DNA of 19,245 nucleotides from BOG-908 sp964657885 (GTDB lineage Bacteria > Pseudomonadota > Alphaproteobacteria > Acetobacterales > Acetobacteraceae), in the NCBI GenBank assembly GCA_964657885.1, contig CAZZWO010000037.1, positions 1 through 19,245 on the forward strand, read 5' to 3'. The notes under the pieces were generated by a model. It did not search any database and was not told where the DNA came from. It saw only the letters and a program-made list of their open reading frames with translations. Shown piece after piece: positions 14,286 through 19,245 of this stretch. The position numbers and the translations under genes are program-made. Numbering within the stretch: the stretch's first letter is position 1; each line of letters begins with the position of its first letter.

Positions 14286-15962
14286 ATGCATGATGCCCCT
14301 CCCAGCAATGCCCGAATCATCCGTGCGGAGACCGGCGGCACCCTGACGGCGCGGTCGTGGCAGACCGAGGCGCCGCTGCGGATGTTGATGAACAACCTGG
14401 ACCCGGACGTGGCGGAGCGGCCCGAAGACCTGGTGGTGTATGGCGGCATCGGGAAGGCGGCACGGAACTGGGCGTGCTTCGACGGGATCGTCGGGGCGCT
14501 GACCACGCTGGGCCCTGACGAGACCCTGCTGGTGCAGTCGGGCAAGCCGGCCGGGGTGTTCCGCACTCACGAGAACGCGCCGCGCGTGCTGATCGCCAAC
14601 AGCAACCTGGTGCCGCACTGGGCCACCTGGGAGCATTTCTCGGAGCTCGATCGGCTAGGCCTGATGATGTACGGCCAGATGACCGCCGGTTCGTGGATCT
14701 ACATCGGCAGCCAGGGCATCGTTCAGGGCACCTACGAGACCTTCGTGGAGATCGGCCGCCAGCATTTCAGCAACTCGCTCGCCGGCCGCTGGATCCTGAC
14801 AGCAGGACTCGGCGGCATGGGTGGCGCGCAACCGCTGGCCGCGACGCTGGCCGGTGCGTCGATGCTGGCCGTCGAGGCGCAGGACAGCCGGATCGAGAAG
14901 CGGCTGCAAACCGGCTACCTCGACGCGCGCGCCGAAACGTTGGACCAGGCGATGGCAATGATCGCCGAGGCGACGCGCTCCGGCACGCCGCGGTCGATCG
15001 GCCTGCTGGGCAATGCGGCAGAGATTTTCCCCGAAATCCTGCGGCGGGGCATTCGGCCCGACGTAGTGACCGACCAGACCTCCGCGCACGACCCGACCAA
15101 CGGCTACGTGCCCGCCGGCTGGAGCGTCGCCGAGTGGGAGCAGCGCCGCCAGACTGATCCGCAGGCGGTGGCCGCCGCCGCCAAAGCCTCGATGCGCGTG
15201 CATGTCGAGGCGATGCTGGGCTTCCACCGCCTCGGCATCCCCACCGTCGATTACGGCAACAACATCCGCCAGGTAGCCCGCGACGAAGGCCTGGCCGACG
15301 CCTTCGATTTTCCCGGCTTCGTCCCCGCCTACATCCGCCCGCTGTTCTGCCTCGGCAAAGGCCCGTTCCGCTGGGTGGCGCTGTCCGGCGACCCCGACGA
15401 TATCCGCATCACCGACGAGGTGGTGGCCGAACTGATGCCGCACGACGCGCATCTGCACACCTGGCTCGCGCATGCCGGCGCGCGCATAAAATTCCAGGGC
15501 CTGCCCGCCCGCATCTGCTGGCTGGGTCTCGGCGACCGGCACCGGGTCGGGCTGGCGTTCAACGAGCTGGTGCGCAGCGGACGGGTGCGGGCGCCTATCG
15601 TGATCGGCCGCGACCATCTGGACAGCGGCTCGGTCGCCAGCCCCAACCGCGAGACAGAGGCGATGCGCGACGGCTCCGATGCGGTGTCCGACTGGCCGCT
15701 GCTGAACGCGCTGCTGAACACCGCGAGCGGCGCCACCTGGGTGTCGCTGCATCACGGCGGCGGCGTGGGCATGGGGTTCTCGCAGCATTCCGGCATGGTG
15801 ATCGTGTGCGACGGCACCGCAGACGCCGACCGCCGGCTGGAGCGCGTGTTGTGGAATGACCCGGCGACCGGGGTGATGCGCCACGCCGACGCCGGCTACC
15901 CCGACGCGATCGACTGCGCCCGCGAGCACGGCCTGAACCTGCCGATGACTGGGCGCCAATGA
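14286..15962 (+). CDS. hutU: Urocanate hydratase HutU
   Basis: Second step of histidine degradation: uses tightly bound NAD+ as an electrophile to hydrate urocanate to imidazolonepropionate. Length 558 residues is normal. The conserved N-terminal block VVYGGIGKAARNWACFD (50-66), the LVQSGKPAGVFRTH block and the dinucleotide motif GLGGMGGAQP (174-183) are present. So are DQTSAHDPTNGYVPAGW and the active-site cysteine Cys411 in ARICWLGLGDRHR, equivalent to Cys410 of Pseudomonas putida urocanase. The enzyme is cytosolic and dimeric in the family. The ATG at 14286 matches the expected N-terminus, with only a weak AGAAAG upstream. Its stop overlaps the hutH start (ATGA). Confidence 0.97.
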   Translation: MHDAPPSNARIIRAETGGTLTARSWQTEAPLRMLMNNLDPDVAERPEDLVVYGGIGKAARNWACFDGIVGALTTLGPDETLLVQSGKPAGVFRTHENAPRVLIANSNLVPHWATWEHFSELDRLGLMMYGQMTAGSWIYIGSQGIVQGTYETFVEIGRQHFSNSLAGRWILTAGLGGMGGAQPLAATLAGASMLAVEAQDSRIEKRLQTGYLDARAETLDQAMAMIAEATRSGTPRSIGLLGNAAEIFPEILRRGIRPDVVTDQTSAHDPTNGYVPAGWSVAEWEQRRQTDPQAVAAAAKASMRVHVEAMLGFHRLGIPTVDYGNNIRQVARDEGLADAFDFPGFVPAYIRPLFCLGKGPFRWVALSGDPDDIRITDEVVAELMPHDAHLHTWLAHAGARIKFQGLPARICWLGLGDRHRVGLAFNELVRSGRVRAPIVIGRDHLDSGSVASPNRETEAMRDGSDAVSDWPLLNALLNTASGATWVSLHHGGGVGMGFSQHSGMVIVCDGTADADRRLERVLWNDPATGVMRHADAGYPDAIDCAREHGLNLPMTGRQ

Positions 15963-17503
15963 CCGAAACGCCCGTGCGCGAAGCCGTAACTGCCGGGTCG
16001 GTCCCGCTGACCCTCGCGGATCTTCGCGCGCTTTGTGGTGGGGCGGTTCTCAAGCTCGACGATGCTTGTCTGCCCGGCATCGAGGCTTCGGCGGCTGCGG
16101 TCTCCTCGATCGTTGCGTCCGGCCGCACGGTCTATGGCATCAACACCGGCTTCGGCCTGCTGGCGCAGACATCGATCCCCACGGATCAACTGGCCGAGTT
16201 GCAGCGCCGGCTGGTGCTGTCGCATGCCGCGGGCGTCGGTGCGCTGCTGCCGCCCGACATCGTGCGGCTGATCATGGCGTTGAAGGTGGTGGGGCTGGCG
16301 CGCGGCTTCTCCGGCGTTCGGCCGGCGGTGATCCACCAGCTGCTGGCGTTCCTCGGCGCCGGCATCCTACCCTGCATCCCGGCCAAGGGATCGGTCGGCG
16401 CATCCGGCGATCTGGCCCCGCTCGCTCACCTCGCCGCCGCGATGATCGGCGTCGGCGATGTGCACCTGGACGGCGTTCGCTTGCCCGCCATCCAGGCGCT
16501 GGCCAAGGCCGGGCTGACACCGCTGGTGCTCGGGCCGAAAGAGGGGCTGGCGCTGCTCAACGGCACCCAGGCCTCGACCGCGCTGGCGCTGGCCGCCCTG
16601 TTCCGCGCGGAAAAGCTGTTCGCCGCGGCAGTCATCGCGGGCGCCCTGTCGGTGGATGCGGCAAAGGGGAGCGACACGCCGTTCGACGCTCGCATCCATG
16701 CGGCGCGCGGCCAGCCCGGGCAGATTGAGGTGGCGGGCGCCTTCCGCCGCCTGCTCGAGGGCAGCGAAATCCGCCATTCCCACCTCGATTGCGGCCGGGT
16801 GCAGGACCCGTACAGCCTGCGCTGCCAGCCGCAGGTGATGGGCGCCTGCCTGGACACCATGCGCCACGCCGCGCGCGTTCTGGTGATCGAGGCCAACGCC
16901 GCCAGCGACAACCCGCTGGTTTTTGCCGCGCCCGATGGGGACCAGGCGGCCGACGTGCTGTCGGGCGGCAACTTCCACGCCGAGCCGGTGGCCATCGCTG
17001 CCGATACCTTGGCGCTGGCCATCGCCGAGATCGGCGCGCTGTCGGAACGCCGGATCGCGCTGCTGACCGACCCGGCGATGAGCCGCCTGCCCGCTTTCCT
17101 GGTGGCCGAGCCGGGCATCAACTCAGGCTTCATGATTGCCCAGGTAACCGCCGCCGCCCTGGCCAGCGAAAACAAGTCGCTCGCGCATCCTGCCAGCGTG
17201 GACAGCTTGCCGACATCGGCGAACCAGGAGGACCACGTCTCCATGGCCACCTTCGCCGCCCGCCGGCTGCACGACATGTGCGACAACACCGGCGGCATCG
17301 TGGCGATCGAGCTGCTGGCGGCGGCGCAGGGCATCTCGTTCCACCGGCCGTACCGCACGTCGGCGCCGCTGCAAAACGCGGTGAGCACTCTGCGGGAACA
17401 AGTCGCCGGGTATGAGCATGACCGGTTCTTCGCGCCCGACATCGAGGCGGCCACGCGCCTGGTCGAGGCCGGCGCCTTCCCGGTGCCGGAACTGGCGTTG
17501 TGA
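15959..17503 (+). CDS. hutH: Histidine ammonia-lyase HutH
   Basis: First step of histidine degradation: removes ammonia from L-histidine to give urocanate. The 514-residue protein has the Ala148-Ser149-Gly150 triad (GSVGASGDLAPLAH) that cyclises by itself to the electrophilic MIO group. The active-site tyrosine lies in TVYGINTGFG (Tyr59). Other family blocks are QPGQIEVAG, the QDPYSLRCQPQVMGA segment and NQEDHVSMATFAAR. The gene overlaps hutU by four bases at its start and hutG by four at its end, so hutU-hutH-hutG are translationally coupled. The length and catalytic motifs indicate an intact enzyme. Confidence 0.97.
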   Translation: MTETPVREAVTAGSVPLTLADLRALCGGAVLKLDDACLPGIEASAAAVSSIVASGRTVYGINTGFGLLAQTSIPTDQLAELQRRLVLSHAAGVGALLPPDIVRLIMALKVVGLARGFSGVRPAVIHQLLAFLGAGILPCIPAKGSVGASGDLAPLAHLAAAMIGVGDVHLDGVRLPAIQALAKAGLTPLVLGPKEGLALLNGTQASTALALAALFRAEKLFAAAVIAGALSVDAAKGSDTPFDARIHAARGQPGQIEVAGAFRRLLEGSEIRHSHLDCGRVQDPYSLRCQPQVMGACLDTMRHAARVLVIEANAASDNPLVFAAPDGDQAADVLSGGNFHAEPVAIAADTLALAIAEIGALSERRIALLTDPAMSRLPAFLVAEPGINSGFMIAQVTAAALASENKSLAHPASVDSLPTSANQEDHVSMATFAARRLHDMCDNTGGIVAIELLAAAQGISFHRPYRTSAPLQNAVSTLREQVAGYEHDRFFAPDIEAATRLVEAGAFPVPELAL

Positions 17504-18300
17504 GTGCCGCCGCGTCGCCGCTGTTCCATCTGCACCAAGGCGAGAGCGCGCTGGTGATCAGCGTGCCGCATGCGGGCGTGTTCATGCCGCCGGAGGTGGC
17601 TCCCCAACTGACCGAAGCCGGGCGCGCGATGGTCGATACCGACTGGCACGTGGACCGGTTGTACGACTTCGCGCCGGGCCTTGGCGCCACGCTGCTGGTG
17701 GCGACGCATTCGCGCAACGTGGTGGATCTGAATCGCTCGCCGTCGGGCGGAAAGCTGTATCCGGGCCAGGCGGAAACCGCGATCTGCCCGGGCGAGACGT
17801 TCGCGGGCGAGCCGCTGTACGCTGAGCCACTGGAGCCGGCCGAAATCGCCCGTCGCATCGGCAAATATTGGCAGCCCTACCACGCCGCTTTGCAGGCGGA
17901 GCTGGACCGGGTGCGGGCGCGGCACGGGCGGGTGCATCTGCTGGACGCGCATTCGATCCGCGGCGAAATCCCGCGGCTGTTCGCGGGCGCGCTGCCCGAC
18001 CTCAACTTCGGCACCAATTCAGGCGCTTCGGCGGCGCCCGGCCTGGTGGCGCGCGCGATCGGGGCGACGAAATCCGCTGGTTTCGGCCAGGTGCTGGACG
18101 GGCGTTTCCGCGGTGGTCACATCACCCGGCAGTACGGCCGCCCGGATATGGGTGTGCATGCGATCCAGCTGGAACTGGCGCAGCGCTGCTACATGGACGA
18201 GGCGGCTTCCGCACCGACTGCCCCGATGTTCGACGCCGTTCGTGCCGCGCCGTTGATGGCCGTCCTCCGGTCTCTGGTGGTGAAGCTGCTGCGGGTCTGA
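17500..18300 (+). CDS. hutG: N-formylglutamate deformylase HutG
   Basis: Last step of the pathway: hydrolyses N-formyl-L-glutamate to glutamate and formate. The 266-residue protein belongs to the N-formylglutamate amidohydrolase family. Visible blocks are ISVPHAGVFMPPEV (His24), the metal and substrate region VDTDWHVDRLYD (Asp46, Asp48, His50), VVDLNRSPSGGKLYPG and LLDAHSIRGEIP (Asp149, His151). Translation starts at a GTG overlapping the hutH stop (GTGA), so the start depends on coupling. Together with HutF it completes the five-step route. The HutG of the four-step pathway is an unrelated formiminoglutamase and does not fit these motifs. Confidence 0.95.
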   Translation: MSAAASPLFHLHQGESALVISVPHAGVFMPPEVAPQLTEAGRAMVDTDWHVDRLYDFAPGLGATLLVATHSRNVVDLNRSPSGGKLYPGQAETAICPGETFAGEPLYAEPLEPAEIARRIGKYWQPYHAALQAELDRVRARHGRVHLLDAHSIRGEIPRLFAGALPDLNFGTNSGASAAPGLVARAIGATKSAGFGQVLDGRFRGGHITRQYGRPDMGVHAIQLELAQRCYMDEAASAPTAPMFDAVRAAPLMAVLRSLVVKLLRV

Positions 18301-18366
18301 CTGCGGCAAAGCCCGCACGCATGGCTGGCCTGATCTTTGACTGGGCCGATTTTCGGCGCCTGCGCG

Positions 18367-18391
18367 GGAACGATTCGTTCCGGCGACGGTT
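18367..18391 (+). promoter_or_regulatory. EcfG-like stress promoter candidate
   Basis: GGAAC (18367-18371), a 16-base spacer and GGTT (18388-18391) match the alphaproteobacterial general-stress consensus GGAAC-N16/17-CGTT except for one base. The -35 is embedded in a perfect 15-bp dyad, GGAACGA-T-TCGTTCC (18367-18381). It lies about 100 bp before the SYLF gene in a 188-bp gap that otherwise shows only short GC-rich dyads. Confidence 0.42.
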
Positions 18392-18488
18392 GTGCAGCCG
18401 TAGCCGGCGCAGGACGGCAGCCGCCACGTGCCGTGGGCGCGGGTGGCGAGCGGTCCGCACCGACCCGTCACCTTCAGGAGACAATGCC

Positions 18489-19199
18489 ATGACTTCGTTC
18501 AAGAAAGCCTCGCCCAAACGCTGGGCCATGCTGACCACGGTGCTGGGCGGCCTGCTGTTTGCCGCCCCCGTGATGACCGCCTCGCCCGCGATGGCCGGTC
18601 CCGACCAGCAGGCAACCGTGGACCACGCTGTCGGTACGCTGCAGGATCTGCGCCGCGACAAGGAGTTCGGCAACGCCCGCCAGTTGCTGCAGACCGCACG
18701 CGCCGTGATGATCGCCCCGCGCATCTTCAAGGCCGGCTTCTTCGTCGGCGGCGAGGGTGGGACCGCGCTGCTGATGGTCCGTGGTAGCCACGGCTGGAGC
18801 AACCCGGCGTTCTACACGCTTGCCTCCGCCAGCTTCGGCCTGCAGATCGGCGCGCAGGAGAGCGAGGTGATCCTGTTCATCCAGTCCGAGCGTGCGCTGA
18901 ATGCGGTGATGCGTAACCACTTCAAGATCGGCGCGAACGCCGGCATTGCGGTGGCGACGCTCGGCTCGAACGTCGAGGGTGCTACGACGTCCAACATCGG
19001 CGCCGACATCATCGTGTGGGCCTCGTCCTCAGGCGCCTATGCCGGCATCTCGCTCGACGGTTCGGTGATCGAGCCCAAGAACGAGTCCAACGCCGACTAT
19101 TATGGCCGTCCGGTCACCACCGGTGACATCGTGCTGCGCCATGCCGTCTCGGCCCCTGGCGCCGCCGGCCTGCGCCGCGCGCTCGCCTCGCTCGGGTAA
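18489..19199 (+). CDS. Exported SYLF (Ysc84) domain protein
   Basis: Protein of 236 residues with a Sec signal peptide (basic start MTSFKKASPKR, hydrophobic about 12-30, likely cleavage after Ala36 in SPAMA/GP), so periplasmic or surface-bound. The mature part is a SYLF/Ysc84 domain, a family that binds lipids in eukaryotic examples. It runs from about 60 (ARQLLQTARAVMIAPRIFKAG) through GGEGGTALLM, WSNPAFYTLASASFGLQIG and the FKIGANAGIAVATLG segment to the C-terminus. Bacterial members are usually uncharacterised. The ATG at 18489 has AGGAG (18476-18480) upstream. Another ATG at 18484 stops after two codons. A possible EcfG-type promoter suggests stress induction. It is separated from hutG by 188 bp and is probably independent. 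Confidence 0.9.
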   Translation: MTSFKKASPKRWAMLTTVLGGLLFAAPVMTASPAMAGPDQQATVDHAVGTLQDLRRDKEFGNARQLLQTARAVMIAPRIFKAGFFVGGEGGTALLMVRGSHGWSNPAFYTLASASFGLQIGAQESEVILFIQSERALNAVMRNHFKIGANAGIAVATLGSNVEGATTSNIGADIIVWASSSGAYAGISLDGSVIEPKNESNADYYGRPVTTGDIVLRHAVSAPGAAGLRRALASLG

Positions 19200-19245
19200 A
19201 TCGCTGGGGTCCTGGACCTCAGCACGCGAAAAGGGCGCCGCGACC
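19200..19245. other. 3' edge, nothing recognised
   Basis: The last 46 bases follow the SYLF gene. A short dyad, GGTCC-T-GGACC, is present but has too small a loop and no U-tract for a terminator. No gene is visible. Confidence 0.5.

Noticed and set aside
14655..15959. Long minus-strand open frame opposite hutU
   Set aside because: No motifs and a composition typical of GC-rich antisense frames. hutU is unmistakable on the other strand.
17140..17175. GTAACC followed by CGAA with a 17-base spacer inside hutH
   Set aside because: The spacing is one base off, it lies deep in coding sequence, and no gene start follows. It is useful only as a measure of chance matches.
18302..18317. TGCGG/CCGCA hairpin just after hutG as an intrinsic terminator
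   Set aside because: Only five base pairs and no U-tract follows. Too weak to call.
18910..18945. GTAACC followed by CGAA with a 15-base spacer inside the SYLF gene
   Set aside because: Wrong spacing and inside a conserved coding segment. Considered a chance match.

Overview
The window is GC-rich DNA with alphaproteobacterial gene content. The evidence is an ECF sigma factor paired with a DUF1109/NrsF anti-sigma factor, promoters matching the Caulobacter sigma-F consensus, a proteobacterial five-step hut pathway and a candidate EcfG-type stress promoter. An acetic-acid-bacterium relative (Acetobacteraceae) is my best guess from the protein flavour and an AT-rich hairpin repeat, but this is inference. 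The sequence is a scaffold with one 100-N gap (10960-11059) that interrupts an aminotransferase. Coding density is high. No gene-free stretch exceeds about 205 bp, and no rRNA, tRNA, CRISPR array, transposase or phage gene was seen.

Layout. (1) 114-5513, assorted enzymes: an aldo/keto reductase (+), a Baeyer-Villiger-type flavin monooxygenase (-), a kumamolisin-like S53 peptidase (-) and a spore-photoproduct-lyase-like radical SAM protein (+). (2) 5501-9685, a methionine-sulfoxide/oxidative-stress island. The minus strand reads cytochrome b, sulfite-oxidase-family molybdoenzyme (Tat lipoprotein), ECF sigma factor, NrsF-like six-TM anti-sigma factor. The plus strand reads exported MsrB then exported MsrA. 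The 205-bp divergent region between the two arms holds two opposed promoter-like motifs with the same architecture (GTAAC[C/T]-N16-CGAA). (3) 9686-9824, an AT-rich nested palindrome between convergent genes. (4) 9825-11524, an Lrp/AsnC regulator divergent from ornithine aminotransferase rocD (broken by the assembly gap), with overlapping inverted repeats between them. (5) 11521-18300, a complete histidine-to-glutamate pathway: hutI (-) divergent from hutFUHG (+). (6) 18489-19199, an exported SYLF/Ysc84-domain protein preceded by an EcfG-like promoter candidate.

How the genes work together. The msr island reads as one self-contained regulon. The membrane anti-sigma factor would hold the sigma factor. 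On stress, released sigma would fire both divergent promoters, giving on one side thiol-type repair enzymes (MsrA, MsrB) and on the other a quinol-linked cytochrome b plus molybdoenzyme. Read-through on the minus strand would also raise the sigma and anti-sigma genes. All four repair and redox proteins are predicted to be membrane-bound or exported. The hut and rocD blocks both drain amino acids toward glutamate (histidine via formylglutamate, ornithine via glutamate semialdehyde).

The most interesting element is the divergent sigma-F promoter pair and the periplasmic methionine-repair regulon it appears to drive. Parts of this regulon type are known in Caulobacter and Bradyrhizobium, so the novelty lies in the compact arrangement and in details such as MsrA and MsrB lacking resolving cysteines.
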